A DNA stretch of 64,000 nt from Dehalococcoidia bacterium UBA6627 (GCA_002455955.1 DKLZ01000086.1:1-64000), one strand, 5' to 3'. Shown: positions 8,876 through 18,836, counted from the first letter of the stretch. Notes: generated from the letters alone by a model not told the origin. Program-made: numbers and translations.

Positions 8876-10468
8876 CTACTCCTCGATCTTGCGACTTACG
8901 ATCTGGGAACCGCGCGGCCCAGTCGCCCAACCTTGAAACACTGATGAAAACTTCCCAGCTTCCGATCCAGCCACCACTATATGAATATTAGCTGGATTCG
9001 CGAACTTCGGAACCATTTCACGAAGCTGATCTTCCGTCGGCCCATCATCGCCAAAACGATCAGACGAAATACCTACTCCTGAATCTTCGTCAGCTAACAG
9101 CTCTCTCATTGGTCGCGACGAAGCTTCTTGGATACGGGCACGTAACTGTTCCTTCGTCCAACCTTCTGTCTGCAAAGTATCGAGATGCTCGGGGCAAAGC
9201 ACTAAGAACGTGTCTGATGCACCATGCGTTTTTGGATGAGCGATACCTTCAAGCACCATCCCGATCGATCCACCGATCTGCCGTGCGCTCCTCGAAGTCT
9301 GATCAATGATCAGGGACGGTCCCCCGGTAGCAGCAAATAGCGTGACGACCGAATCTTCAGCCTTGAAACCATGTTCGACATGATATGGATCCCAAGGTGT
9401 TCGCTCCTCCCACTCAGCAAAACAGAGGGTGAATTTAGACGGACTCCCATGTGTAGAGCGCTCCGTGCCGCCGGGTTTGCCGCCACCAATATTCCGAAGC
9501 ACAAGGCGAACGGCACGCCCGATTGCGGCATTCGGTCGGTTTCCCGTGCCCAAAGCACCAAGTTTCGAATTGAAACCGAGCCTGTCCCGGATCGGCCCGT
9601 TAATCAGCATCAGCGGCGTCCCACCCATCGTCGTAGCGCTGACGCCGTGAATATTGAATTCATCGGTGCACATCGCCTCGACCGCGGCGAGTACGACCGG
9701 TAAGTATTCTGGCTTACAACCAGCCATTACGGAGTTTATTGCAACTTTCTCGACGGTAACCGGAGCTAGATTGGGAGGTACAACCGCAACCTGCTCCTGC
9801 GGATCGCGGGTTGTACCTCCCAACATACGAAGTACTCGCTGCGGTGTAGGAGGAACGACGGGCAGACCGTCAGTCAACCCTTGAGCGAACAGGAATTCGT
9901 GAACGTCATCATCACTACCAATCTCTACTCGCCGGGCCCGTAACGGACTTCCGACAGACTCTGCTCTCAAACGTTCTGCGATCATCGGCTCCACTGATCG
10001 AGATCCGCATCCTGGACGCGACTCCGGCAAGTCATCCCACATGATGTCCGGTCCTGTAAGCGCACTAAGTGAGCACAACTCGGCAATCAATGCACGCCAG
10101 TCTTCACGTCCAAAACCGATGAAGCTTCGTAATTGTTGACCTTCTCCGTCCGTAAGAAAAATAGCCGGCACGGTATCGAGGTCATACGCAAACGACACAG
10201 AGAGCGCGTCGTCATCGAGCATCGGCACTGTTAGATCGTGCCGTTCGATTAACAGAGCGTTCCCGGGCGTGTCTTGACCAACCACCCATACATCGATCGC
10301 GTCTCCGAAGGCACGGTGAGTTGCCTCAATCAATGGCAGAGAAAGGGCACATGTCTCGCATTCCTCGTGAACAAAGCACAAAAGGGTATTACGGCCTGTA
10401 GGGAAGCTTCGATCAACGTTCCCGAAATCAGTAAGGGTGAACGATGGGAGTGCGCTCTCAATCGCCAT
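8876..10468 (-). CDS. Thioredoxin-fold protein with large C-terminal domain, partner of the UGSC selenoprotein
   Basis: This is a 530-residue two-part protein. Residues 1-135 have a thioredoxin/TlpA-like fold: a redox motif C37-E-T-C40 (with C31 nearby), and T-V-P-A at 99-102 carrying the cis-proline expected opposite the cysteines. There is no signal peptide, so it is cytosolic. A linker holds an isolated P-G-C-G-S at 152-156. Residues from about 188 to the end form a domain I cannot name, rich in conserved-looking Gly/Pro blocks (GLTDGLPVVPPT, GVSATTMGGTPLMLINGP, IGRAVRLVLRNIGGG) and C251, C267. It is the first gene of the unit, with GAGGAG before the ATG, and the selenoprotein follows after four bases. 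A joint redox reaction is likely, but the substrate is unknown. Confidence 0.7.
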   Translation of the reverse strand: MAIESALPSFTLTDFGNVDRSFPTGRNTLLCFVHEECETCALSLPLIEATHRAFGDAIDVWVVGQDTPGNALLIERHDLTVPMLDDDALSVSFAYDLDTVPAIFLTDGEGQQLRSFIGFGREDWRALIAELCSLSALTGPDIMWDDLPESRPGCGSRSVEPMIAERLRAESVGSPLRARRVEIGSDDDVHEFLFAQGLTDGLPVVPPTPQRVLRMLGGTTRDPQEQVAVVPPNLAPVTVEKVAINSVMAGCKPEYLPVVLAAVEAMCTDEFNIHGVSATTMGGTPLMLINGPIRDRLGFNSKLGALGTGNRPNAAIGRAVRLVLRNIGGGKPGGTERSTHGSPSKFTLCFAEWEERTPWDPYHVEHGFKAEDSVVTLFAATGGPSLIIDQTSRSARQIGGSIGMVLEGIAHPKTHGASDTFLVLCPEHLDTLQTEGWTKEQLRARIQEASSRPMRELLADEDSGVGISSDRFGDDGPTEDQLREMVPKFANPANIHIVVAGSEAGKFSSVFQGWATGPRGSQIVSRKIEE

Positions 10469-10681
10469 CAGATACTCCTCTGTAGTCAGCAGGTTAGTGA
10501 GATTATCAATTGTCAGTCAGCAAGTACCCTGAGAATTTAGTTATCGGATTTACCTCTTCGTGACATTCACACTCTAACGCTTCACAGAGTAAGCTATCGC
10601 CCATGCGTCAGATGCCTTCGTGAATCGAGTTATTATCGGGCGCTCATCGATTCGAACGAAAACTGGGAAAGTAGGGAATCA

Positions 10682-11002
10682 ATGTTCTTCGAATTACGGC
10701 AATACTTAGTCAGGCCCGGTAAAAAGGATGAGTGGGTGCGAATGATGGAAGATGAGATCATTCCGTTCCAGCAGTCACAAGGAATGGTCATCGTTGGAAG
10801 CTTCACAGGCGAGGAAGATGAATCGACGTACATTTGGATACGCCGATTCGACTCAGAGCAGGAGCGCGAAGAGCAGTATGCAAAGGTCTACGATTCAGAG
10901 CACTGGAAAAACAACATCGGCCCTCGCATTCCGGACCTGATCGATCGTGGAGCAATGAATATCCAACGGATAGAACCTACAAAATTATCGCCGCTGCGCT
11001 AG
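10682..11002 (+). CDS. NIPSNAP family protein
   Basis: This 106-residue protein is a dimeric alpha/beta-barrel type. It shows the NIPSNAP opening MFFELRQYLVRPGKKDEWV, then VIVGSFTGEED, a WIRRF strand (family W-x-x-x-F) and a final helix. NIPSNAP members are small and have no settled enzymatic role in bacteria. They are common near degradative genes, as here. It stands alone, convergent with the SDR gene across 38 bases. Confidence 0.85.
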   Translation: MFFELRQYLVRPGKKDEWVRMMEDEIIPFQQSQGMVIVGSFTGEEDESTYIWIRRFDSEQEREEQYAKVYDSEHWKNNIGPRIPDLIDRGAMNIQRIEPTKLSPLR

Positions 11003-11040
11003 TGTGATAGCCGCGGGCGGAAGCCGGCCCTAGCCATCGA

Positions 11041-11829
11041 TCAGCGCGCCGAATACCCACCGTCAACGGGTAATGCAACGCCTGTGATAAAAGAAGCATC
11101 GTCGCTGACCAGAAAGGCTGCTGCTGAGGCGACCTCATCATCTTGTCCGAGGCGCCCCATGGGATGAAGGGACTGCAGCATTTCCTCGGCACCGGGACGC
11201 TCTCTCATACCAGCTGTCATCGGCGTGTATATGTAACCAGGGCAGATCGCATTCACGCGCACACCCTGTTGTCCAAAGTTAATCGCGAATTGCCTGGTCA
11301 ATCCAACAACACCATGCTTCGAAGCGACATAGGCAGCGCTACGATCTGGCGTAAGCTCACCGGTTTCGGCTAATGCAGTGGTGGTTCGCCCGCCAGAGGT
11401 GACTAACGCGTTAAGACCTGCAATCGAGGCGATATTAACGATCGCACCACCACCATGGTCAGCAAGCATCTGTGCACCATGGAGCAGACCGTAGTAGACA
11501 CCGCTCAGATTGACATCGATCGTTGCGTCCCAACCGTGGTATCCACCAATCCCAGCGTTGTTGACGATGATATCGATCCCGTCGAACTCATCGTTAGTGC
11601 GTTCTAGTGATTCTTTCACCGCGCCACTATCAGTAACATCAAGTGGCATCGCGACTGAATGACCGCCAAGATCTGCGATTCGAGCTGCTGTTTCCATCGC
11701 GCTTTCTTCATTGAGATCGGCACACATCACAGCAGCTCCGTCAGCTGCAAAGCGATATGCCATCGAACGCCCTAGCCCCGAACCAGCACCAGTTACAAGC
11801 GCCGCACGCCCTTGCAGTCGATCATTCAT
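11041..11829 (-). CDS. Short-chain dehydrogenase/reductase (SDR)
   Basis: This 262-residue Rossmann-fold oxidoreductase is of the classical SDR type. TGAGSGLGRS near residues 14-23 binds the cofactor, Asp in CADLNEE near 37-43 suggests NAD(H), NNAGIGG near 90 stabilises the sheet, and the catalytic Ser region and Y-V-A-S-K are present. The ending SDDASFITGVALPVDGGYS is typical of FabG-like enzymes. Members oxidise hydroxyacyl or secondary alcohol groups. It lies downstream of the split CaiB pair on the same strand after a 158-base gap, possibly in the same transcript. The substrate is unknown. Confidence 0.9.
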   Translation of the reverse strand: MNDRLQGRAALVTGAGSGLGRSMAYRFAADGAAVMCADLNEESAMETAARIADLGGHSVAMPLDVTDSGAVKESLERTNDEFDGIDIIVNNAGIGGYHGWDATIDVNLSGVYYGLLHGAQMLADHGGGAIVNIASIAGLNALVTSGGRTTTALAETGELTPDRSAAYVASKHGVVGLTRQFAINFGQQGVRVNAICPGYIYTPMTAGMRERPGAEEMLQSLHPMGRLGQDDEVASAAAFLVSDDASFITGVALPVDGGYSAR

Positions 11830-11987
11830 ATCTCACCTCCATCAATCTTGTAAGAACGCCGGCTTCCGTCTGGTCAAAAGATAGCGCCGCGGTCACGGCA
11901 AAGCCTTCTTGCCTCGCGTAGCCTCGATCGAGCAACTCTACACAGACATAGCCGACCATCGATTCATTGTTTCGAAGAATCATTGCC

Positions 11988-13277
11988 CTAAATCACTTCG
12001 GTCTCTGAATACTGTCGTAGATCCGCGATGGCCATGCCCAATTCATCGATGTAAACCTCGTGGTTGTGCTCGCCTAAGAGTGGAGGACGGCGGCGCATGC
12101 GAACAGGCGAGTTACTGAAACGGTATGGCGCTCCTGGGTAACGAACAGATTCTTCGTGACCAGGCAGCTCTCCTCTCCAAAAGAAATCACGATCCTCCCA
12201 ATGAGGGTCGTCAAGGTTCTGTTCGGGCCGACGAACGATGCCCCAAGGAAGGTGTAATGCCTGACCTCGACGATAAACCTCTTCGGCAGTCAATGATTGG
12301 ACAAAAGAACCAATCGTATCGGCAACATGATTCCGAATCTCAACATCGCGATTGGGATCTGTATAAAGCACTTCGAGATATTTCGGATCGTGAAGATCAC
12401 CAGCCAAATCATACTCATCCATCCAACGAAGAAGACCTTCAAAAATCTTTGCATCGCGTGGGATACCACCACCCATCAGCAGTATGTAATCACCATCCGT
12501 ACACTTGTACTGCCAAGGGGAATTGCGCTCAGCTGCCGCGTGTCGACCTGTTTGACGAATTACACGCTGGCCAAGAAATTCCCAATTCGGAAAGGATCCT
12601 TCGGTCGTTGCACTAACAGCTTCATGAATCGAAACATCGATGAGTTGTCCGATCGGATGGTCACCGTCTTCGTAGTTATCGTCACGAAGCCATAGTGCTG
12701 CTAGCAATGCCGTTAGCGCATATTCATTCGACATCGCGATTGAATGTTCGCCATCGGATCGGATCGGAGGTAGTGAGTGATCGTCATATCCAGTACTCAT
12801 CATTGGTCCACCAAGCGCGAGCTGAACTAGGTCGCTCGACGCCCAATCTTGCCAAGGACCATTAAGGCCGAATGGTGTAATCGAGCACCAAATCAGCCCA
12901 GGTTGTAGAGTGCGAAAATGATCTGCACCGATACCAGCGTCGTCTAAAGTACTGGAACCAGTCCCGTCGAGAACGACTTCGGTACGTGCAACCAATGCCG
13001 ACCAGATCGACACGCTCTCTTCGCGTTCGAAATCAAGCGTAACGCTGCGCTTAGAGGTATTGGCCGAAGCGAACCTCAGGCTATGGTTCGTGTCCGGCCG
13101 ATCGTTGACATACGGGCCTATGTGACGACTGCGAGCACCTTGACGCGGCTCTACACGAATCACATCAGCGCCTGCATCGGCAAGTAACTTGCCGGCGACC
13201 TCAGCAAGATCACCAACTTCAATCACACGCAAACCTTCAATCGGACCTGCGCTTTCTGTATTAAGTTGGGAGGCCAT
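11988..13277 (-). CDS. CaiB/BaiF-family protein lacking the catalytic Asp (second of a pair)
   Basis: The 429-residue protein has the CaiB fold blocks (GLRVIEVGDLAEVAGK, ADAGADVIRVEP, NTSKRSVTLDF, a GQLIDVSIHEAV block near 209-220). Aligned on the following helix (A-L-L-A-A-L), the position of the catalytic Asp holds Ile180 in the stretch H-S-I-A-M-S. The C-terminal half is intact. Its start overlaps the stop of the preceding CaiB gene by one base (TGATG), so the two are made together. I infer that it is the non-catalytic or specificity half of a heterodimer. It could instead use a different residue. Confidence 0.85.
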   Translation of the reverse strand: MASQLNTESAGPIEGLRVIEVGDLAEVAGKLLADAGADVIRVEPRQGARSRHIGPYVNDRPDTNHSLRFASANTSKRSVTLDFEREESVSIWSALVARTEVVLDGTGSSTLDDAGIGADHFRTLQPGLIWCSITPFGLNGPWQDWASSDLVQLALGGPMMSTGYDDHSLPPIRSDGEHSIAMSNEYALTALLAALWLRDDNYEDGDHPIGQLIDVSIHEAVSATTEGSFPNWEFLGQRVIRQTGRHAAAERNSPWQYKCTDGDYILLMGGGIPRDAKIFEGLLRWMDEYDLAGDLHDPKYLEVLYTDPNRDVEIRNHVADTIGSFVQSLTAEEVYRRGQALHLPWGIVRRPEQNLDDPHWEDRDFFWRGELPGHEESVRYPGAPYRFSNSPVRMRRRPPLLGEHNHEVYIDELGMAIADLRQYSETEVI

Positions 13278-14545
13278 CAGATAGCCAGCTCAGCCATCAT
13301 TTGACTAACTTCTTCTTCGGAATAACCAAGTAACTCGGTAAGTACTTCGACTGTATCGCCTCCAAGAAGTGGAGCACCTCGCACCATACGCCAACGGGCA
13401 TCGGAAAACTGAACCGGATAACCCTCGTAGCGGTGTTCGCCAAGTTCGTCATGTGGTGCTGAGGGATAAAACCCGCGAGCGGACAGCTGCTCATCGATCT
13501 CCATCTTGTCATCAGTACGCTGGCAAAGCCCAGCTGGAACACGACGAGCTTGGAGAGCATGCATCAAATCTCTTGCAGACTGCGATCTGGTGAGCACTGT
13601 GATTGCAGTGTCAAGTTCGTCCTCGTTACGTTTTCGAGCATCGTTCGAATTAAAGCGTTTGTCTGAAGCCATATCGGGGCTTCCGAGAACGTCACAGAGT
13701 GCACCCCATTGTTCTTCGGTCTCAACAACAATAGCTATCCAGCGATCGTCCTCGAAGTCATCTCCCGCGCAACGATAGGTATTATGTGGCGCTATCGATG
13801 GGTATTCGGAGCGATTACCTATACGCTGGTATTTACGACCATTCACCTGATAGTCAAGAACTGGTACCGCAGTCAGTACCATACCTGTCTCAATCTGCGC
13901 GATATCTATATGCTGCGCTTCTCCCGTGCGACGGCGATGAAGGAGTGCCATCAGCACAGCAACTGCCCCATAGTAGCCAGCTGTATGGTCAAGGTAGGAA
14001 TAACCCCATCCGGCAGGATCTTCGTCAGGTAATCCAGACATCTGAGTAGCTCCGCTGACCGCTGCCGCAGTGGGACCCCATGTAATATTCAACCTATCGC
14101 GACCAACCTGCCCAAAGCCTGAAAGAGACACATAAATAGCCTGTGGATTTAACTCCTGTAAACGTTCCCAACCGAATCCCATACGTTCAAAAGCACCAGC
14201 ACTAAAATTTTCAATGACAACATCAGATTGAGTAACCAACCGCTCCACAACTTCGCGACCACTCGGATGGTGGAGATTCGCTGTGATTCCTCTCTTATTG
14301 CGATTGAAGTTGCTATGAAACCCGCTGCCATTCAGACTCATCGGTTCATCAGGACGCTGCAATCCGAGTCGCATTGAGTCAATGTACGACTCGTTTTCGA
14401 CCTTAACCACGTCAGCCCCAAGATCGGCGAGAATCCGCGTGGCCTGAGGTCCAGCAACGATCCAAGTGAAATCGCAGACGCGAAGCCCAGCCAGCGGTAA
14501 TGGCCGAGCATCTCCTGATCGGTCAGTCTCCTCAAGAATTCCCAT
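13277..14545 (-). CDS. CaiB/BaiF family III CoA-transferase with catalytic Asp (first of a pair)
   Basis: This 422-residue member contains LAGLRVCDFTWIVAGPQA, ADLGADVVKVE, NRNKRGITANL and ENFSAGAFERMGFG. The catalytic Asp is Asp186 in Y-L-D-H-T-A-G. It is followed directly, with one shared base, by a CaiB-family gene that lacks the Asp. That order, and the fused CaiB-CaiB proteins further along, suggest an obligate two-subunit enzyme. No substrate can be named. Confidence 0.88.
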   Translation of the reverse strand: MGILEETDRSGDARPLPLAGLRVCDFTWIVAGPQATRILADLGADVVKVENESYIDSMRLGLQRPDEPMSLNGSGFHSNFNRNKRGITANLHHPSGREVVERLVTQSDVVIENFSAGAFERMGFGWERLQELNPQAIYVSLSGFGQVGRDRLNITWGPTAAAVSGATQMSGLPDEDPAGWGYSYLDHTAGYYGAVAVLMALLHRRRTGEAQHIDIAQIETGMVLTAVPVLDYQVNGRKYQRIGNRSEYPSIAPHNTYRCAGDDFEDDRWIAIVVETEEQWGALCDVLGSPDMASDKRFNSNDARKRNEDELDTAITVLTRSQSARDLMHALQARRVPAGLCQRTDDKMEIDEQLSARGFYPSAPHDELGEHRYEGYPVQFSDARWRMVRGAPLLGGDTVEVLTELLGYSEEEVSQMMAELAI

Positions 14546-14764
14546 CGAGGCCTCTCATCTATTCCGATGCGTTATCGCTGCCCTTAAGTAATCTCCAGCA
14601 GTGGTCGTCCACAGGGGACACGTTCTCATCTCAACCTTTAGCCCAATTCTTGACATGCTCATCAATTCAGCACGACTCAATACTTTGTGCGGATTGAAGC
14701 AAACAAGCCTAACAACTGAGACAGTGCCCTTTGGTTCTTCTGCATGACAGATATCATTCCAAGA

Positions 14765-15034
14765 TCAAGCCAATGAAGCAGCAATAAGTAATGCACCCAG
14801 CGAACCTGAAACAACCACGCTCGCTGCGTAAACCAATCGTTGCTGTGCGGCATTATCTCGCTGGTAGAGGAAAGCAAGTTGCTCCGATGTCAGCATTATT
14901 TCTTCTTGTCTCCGCTTTACCACTTCATGTAGTCCGGACCGAGCGGTACCGCTGAATGCAAATGCTGCTGATCGAAAAGCCCAGATCATCACCAAGGCAG
15001 AAAACAAGAATGCAATCAGTTCCTGAACCATCAC
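14765..15034 (-). CDS. Small two-helix membrane protein, unknown
   Basis: This 89-residue protein is not recognised. It has a hydrophobic helix at about residues 5-28, a charged middle with KRRQEEI and an amphipathic stretch, and a second hydrophobic helix at about 66-88 ending at the C terminus. This is a membrane hairpin with a soluble loop of about 40 residues. It begins ATG-ATG and is alone, 219 bases after the CaiB pair start and 121 bases before the esterase end. No function is proposed. Confidence 0.5.
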   Translation of the reverse strand: MMVQELIAFLFSALVMIWAFRSAAFAFSGTARSGLHEVVKRRQEEIMLTSEQLAFLYQRDNAAQQRLVYAASVVVSGSLGALLIAASLA

Positions 15035-15155
15035 TAACCTCCGCGCTGCACTCTCTAACTAGCACTAGCTAATACGCAACTTTTTTAGATTTAGTCATTC
15101 TGTGAAAATAAGAATGACTAAAATGGCCCAATCTCTCCTATCCCGATATCAGCAT

Positions 15156-16103
15156 CTACGCGCGAGCAGGAGCGCGCCCAAACGATGCTTGTAATTCCAG
15201 CGCTGCTTCTCGGATTGCCACCTCACCAGCATCAAAAATGTGTGGAGTGCCGAAAAAGCCGTGCAAGTGACCATCCACCCGATCGAGACGAGTGGATACG
15301 CCAGCTGCTTCAAGGCTGCGTGCGTAAGCTTCGCCTTCGTCACATAAAGGATCGTACTCGGCCGTGATCACATGAGCATGGGGTAACCCCGAAAGGTTCG
15401 AGGCATGAGCTGGAGATACACGGGGATCAGTGCGACTGACAGGCCCATCATCAGGAACATACTGATCCCAAAACCAAATCATCGAAGCACGGGACAATCC
15501 GAAACCGTCCGCACACGTCTGATACGAAACAGTGTCCATCCTCGAATCGGTAACCGGATAGACTAAAAGCTGATGTACGAGTATTGGGCCTCGATCACGA
15601 GCATCTAGCGCAACGGCAGCAGCAAGGTTGCCACCAGCACTGTCACCACCTACCGCGATCCTTGCAGCATCAGCTCCGAACTCTGCTGCGTGTTCAGCTG
15701 CCCAGGAAGTTGCTGCGATACTATCCTCGTAGGCAGCAGGAGCAATGTCCTCAGGTGCATGACGATAGTCGACCGAGATAACAATCGCCTGAGATTGCTG
15801 AGCAAGCCGTCGACATACCGCATCGGCCTCATCGAGTCCGCCGGTCACCCAGCCGCCTCCATGGAACCAGATCAGCAACGGTAATCCTGACTCACCTGAC
15901 GGCCAATAGATACGTGCAGGGATTCCCTTATTCACGTCCAATACACGGTCTTCTACTCTCGATAGCTCAGGGCCTTTCGGAACGTCGCCGAGTCCAGCAC
16001 GGCGACGTTCTCGAGCAATTGTTGCGCCTGTCTCCCATATCGGCGAAAGAGCCAAGGACGCGAGCTGTTCGAGATATTTCTTCGACTGTGGGTGCAATGT
16101 CAT
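15156..16103 (-). CDS. Alpha/beta hydrolase, hormone-sensitive-lipase-type esterase
   Basis: The 315-residue enzyme carries the HSL-family oxyanion motif HGGGWVTGG, the nucleophile GGDSAGGN, an Asp near EYDPLCDEG and a His in DGHLHGFF. It would hydrolyse short-chain esters in the cytosol. I chose ATG 16103, which has GGATGGAG seven bases upstream. A frame start at 16151 adds 16 residues that match nothing. It lies 72 bases downstream of the crotonase gene on the same strand and may be co-transcribed. Confidence 0.9.
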   Translation of the reverse strand: MTLHPQSKKYLEQLASLALSPIWETGATIARERRRAGLGDVPKGPELSRVEDRVLDVNKGIPARIYWPSGESGLPLLIWFHGGGWVTGGLDEADAVCRRLAQQSQAIVISVDYRHAPEDIAPAAYEDSIAATSWAAEHAAEFGADAARIAVGGDSAGGNLAAAVALDARDRGPILVHQLLVYPVTDSRMDTVSYQTCADGFGLSRASMIWFWDQYVPDDGPVSRTDPRVSPAHASNLSGLPHAHVITAEYDPLCDEGEAYARSLEAAGVSTRLDRVDGHLHGFFGTPHIFDAGEVAIREAALELQASFGRAPARA

Positions 16104-16175
16104 CAGATAACTCCATCCCGGCCGATCTAGCTTGCCGGCCCGAAGCTGCACCTATGTTAGCGACCAATAATCAAA

Positions 16176-17030
16176 TCAGCGCGCCTCAAAATTTGGTTCC
16201 CGTCGTTCACGAAGCGCTGAGCGTGCTTCTTGAGCATCCTGCGAATTAGCAAGAATGCCAGATGCGTTCGATGTTAAGACAGCGGTAGTTTCAAGTGTAC
16301 TGTCCATTGCCGCACGGATAACGCGCTTGTTCACCCAACTCACTAGCGGTGGATTACGCATTATGCGGTCACAGAGCGCACGAACTTCATCTTCGAGCTC
16401 ATCTGCCGGTACCATCTTGTTCAATACTCCCCATTCTGCTGCAGTTTCGGCGTCAAGATGGCCGGTAAACGAGAATTCGAGAGCTCTACCGAGACCAGCG
16501 AGCCTTGGTAAGTAGTAGGCTCCACCATTTTCAATGATCTGGCCGACTTGCTGATAGGAGATGAATCGCGTGTTCTCGCAGCCGTAACGGATATCACACT
16601 GTAATGACATACCCATACCGAATCCGGCAGCAACACCGTTTAGCATCGCGATCGTTGGTTTGCGAATAAAGGAAATGTCCTTCATCAACTTCGTGATTCC
16701 GTAATAAAAATGCTCTCTTGAGGCATCAACCCCTTCAGGTGCAGGAGCATTCCCGAGAAAGTTATCGCCGGCTTCGAAACTCCCTGTGTCAGCGCCACTC
16801 ACGTCAACACCAGCACAGAATCCTCGACCAACACCGGTTAACACAATCACCTTCACATCGGGATCGTCGTCTCCAGCACGCATGTATTCGCCAACCTTGG
16901 AGAGTGTTCCAGTTCTCTCAGAACCTCCTACTGCGGCATTGAGCTTTTCCGGACGATTGAACTTAATCCAGAGAATCCCAGTGTCTTCCTTTTCGTATAG
17001 CAAGTAAGGAACCAACTCTAGCTCTTGCAT
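16176..17030 (-). CDS. Enoyl-CoA hydratase/isomerase (crotonase) family
   Basis: This 284-residue crotonase-fold enzyme has the oxyanion-hole segments GRGFCAGVDVSG and NGVAAGFGMGMSLQCDIRYG, and NRPEKLNA near the start. One Glu lies in the usual region (GQIIENGGAYYLPRLAG), so a hydratase or isomerase is possible. GAGGAG precedes the ATG. It is first in a unit with the esterase and divergent from an acyl-CoA dehydrogenase. The acyl substrate is unknown. Confidence 0.88.
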   Translation of the reverse strand: MQELELVPYLLYEKEDTGILWIKFNRPEKLNAAVGGSERTGTLSKVGEYMRAGDDDPDVKVIVLTGVGRGFCAGVDVSGADTGSFEAGDNFLGNAPAPEGVDASREHFYYGITKLMKDISFIRKPTIAMLNGVAAGFGMGMSLQCDIRYGCENTRFISYQQVGQIIENGGAYYLPRLAGLGRALEFSFTGHLDAETAAEWGVLNKMVPADELEDEVRALCDRIMRNPPLVSWVNKRVIRAAMDSTLETTAVLTSNASGILANSQDAQEARSALRERREPNFEAR

Positions 17031-17251
17031 TTCAGTTCTCCTCTAATTCAGGTTCTGAACAACTCAATCGCTCATAGGGGGAACCGCATCGTACGAGAAA
17101 TGACACCAATTCGTCAGTGACTCAACTCCATTTCCGTGACGGGCATGTAACCATATCTTCAACATGTTTCGAAGATCCCTGATGTTCCCATGGAAAAAAC
17201 GTTTGCAAGTGGCCATGGAGCTATGCCCTATAGATAGAGACTAGTTACTGC

Positions 17252-18520
17252 GTGATGGACCACAACAAAAAAACAGCTGCGAGTAAGAGCGACCGTCACT
17301 CTCCTCGCTGCTACGCTCAGCTGATGTTTCCAAAGAATGAATCTCAGGCAGATTTGCTCAAAGTTGCAGAACGCCTCGCGGACAAATTCGCAACATCAGC
17401 TGCGGAGCACGACCGTGAGGGTTCATTCCCAACCGAGAACTTTGAAGAAATGAAGGCAGCCGGTTATCTGGCGGCTGCCATACCGGAGGAATATGGAGGA
17501 TCTGGCCACGGGCTAACTGACATCGTGTTAGCACAACTCGCTCTCGCAAAAGGAGACGGCAGCACTGCTCTCAGCGTCGGCATGCATCTGATGACAACTG
17601 GCACGGAAGCCAGTTCACTCTCTTGGCCAGACGAGATCCGTGATCGAATCTTTAGCGACGTCGTTGATAATGGAGCTCTCGTCAACAACATCGCTGCTGA
17701 ACCGGAAATGGGATCACCACGCAGTGGTGGCCGTCCTGCGACCATCCTCAGACCTGATCAACCTGGTCACTGGAAACTCAATGGCCGCAAAACATTCTCG
17801 ACATTAAGTCCGATACTCACGTATTTCATTACCTATTGCAGCATCGAAGATGGCGATAGTGATGTCGGGCGAGTCGTAGTGCATCGTGACCGTTCAGGAA
17901 TTGCAATCGAAGAAACTTGGAACTCGATAGGAATGCGGGCAACCGGCTCGCATGATGTTGTTTTCACCGAAGTACCGATCGAGGACAACGATATCATCAA
18001 CAGACGATCGCTCGATCAGAATCGTGACGCTATGTCAGTAGGAGGTGCTTGGTTTCCATTGCTGGTCGCAGCAGCCAACCTCGGTGTCTCTGAAGCAGCA
18101 CGTGACTATGCGGTTTCGTTCGTGCGCGAGCGCGATCCTGGCGGTCGTGGGCGACTAGCAACGATTCCTTATGTGCGTGAGCACATTGGCAAAATTGATG
18201 CGCAGCTGATCGCCGCCCGTAACCTACTCCTCACCACTGCAGAAGATTGGGAAGAACAACCGGAATGGCGATCCCAACTCGAACCTCACGTTGCTACCGC
18301 GAAAATGCTCGCGACAAACACAGCAATCGAAGTCGTAGAGACTGCTATGCGCCTTGTCGGTGGTGTAGCGCTCCAACGCAACTTGCCTCTTGAACGATAC
18401 TTCCGTGACGTAAGAGGTGGACTCGTAAACCCTCCAATTGACGCTCGTGCCCTTGAACAAATCGCTCATGCTGCTCTCGATGGAGCAAAACCAGATTCGA
18501 TTACACCACGAATCAAATGA
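17252..18520 (+). CDS. Acyl-CoA dehydrogenase
   Basis: This FAD enzyme of about 422 residues has the N-terminal helical domain (LVLAQLALAKGDGS, with IPEEYGGSGHG before it), the central beta domain (ETWNSIGMRATGSHDVVFTEVPI, a family flavin-binding block) and a C-terminal helical domain (AMRLVGGVALQRNLPLERYFRDVRGGLVNPP). The usual YEGTxxIQ active-site block is not obvious at the C terminus, so it belongs to a divergent subgroup. Starts at GTG 17252 and ATG 17255 are equivalent. A downstream ATG at 17324 begins nearer the homologous part. It is divergent from the crotonase gene. The substrate is unknown. Confidence 0.88.
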   Translation: MMDHNKKTAASKSDRHSPRCYAQLMFPKNESQADLLKVAERLADKFATSAAEHDREGSFPTENFEEMKAAGYLAAAIPEEYGGSGHGLTDIVLAQLALAKGDGSTALSVGMHLMTTGTEASSLSWPDEIRDRIFSDVVDNGALVNNIAAEPEMGSPRSGGRPATILRPDQPGHWKLNGRKTFSTLSPILTYFITYCSIEDGDSDVGRVVVHRDRSGIAIEETWNSIGMRATGSHDVVFTEVPIEDNDIINRRSLDQNRDAMSVGGAWFPLLVAAANLGVSEAARDYAVSFVRERDPGGRGRLATIPYVREHIGKIDAQLIAARNLLLTTAEDWEEQPEWRSQLEPHVATAKMLATNTAIEVVETAMRLVGGVALQRNLPLERYFRDVRGGLVNPPIDARALEQIAHAALDGAKPDSITPRIK

Positions 18521-18836
18521 GGAGGACCAACTAACAGCGGTCCCTCTGTGAACGAGAATTACATTTCTATCTGGGCTGTTTCAACAAGCAAACGGCTTGC
18601 AAAATACAACGCTGACGACAGATTTTATATTTAGTAACCGGCTGACGGACTATGCGGCGATAGATACGCAAGGACTAGCAACCAACACTCGAGATTTAAA
18701 AACATCAAATTACATTCGCTGTTCAACTCAATGATCTTTAGAATGTCGCGAAAGTCAGGCTGCGTATAATTCTGCCAAAACTACAAAGAAACAAAGCCTT
18801 AAACGATCAACCCACCACTCATGAAAGGGCCTTCCA
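18521..18836. other. Intergenic region with a possible -10 box
   Basis: This 316-base gap lies between two plus-strand genes and is more A+T-rich than its surroundings. It holds a perfect TATAAT at 18765-18770, about 70 bases before the ThDP-enzyme ATG, but no -35 match at 16-18 bases. A promoter here is plausible but not shown. I see no RNA gene or short reading frame. Confidence 0.4.

Noticed and set aside
12125..12616. Plus-strand frame of 163 codons inside the CaiB-like gene
   Set aside because: Antisense to a confident gene, no motif, hydrophilic without pattern.
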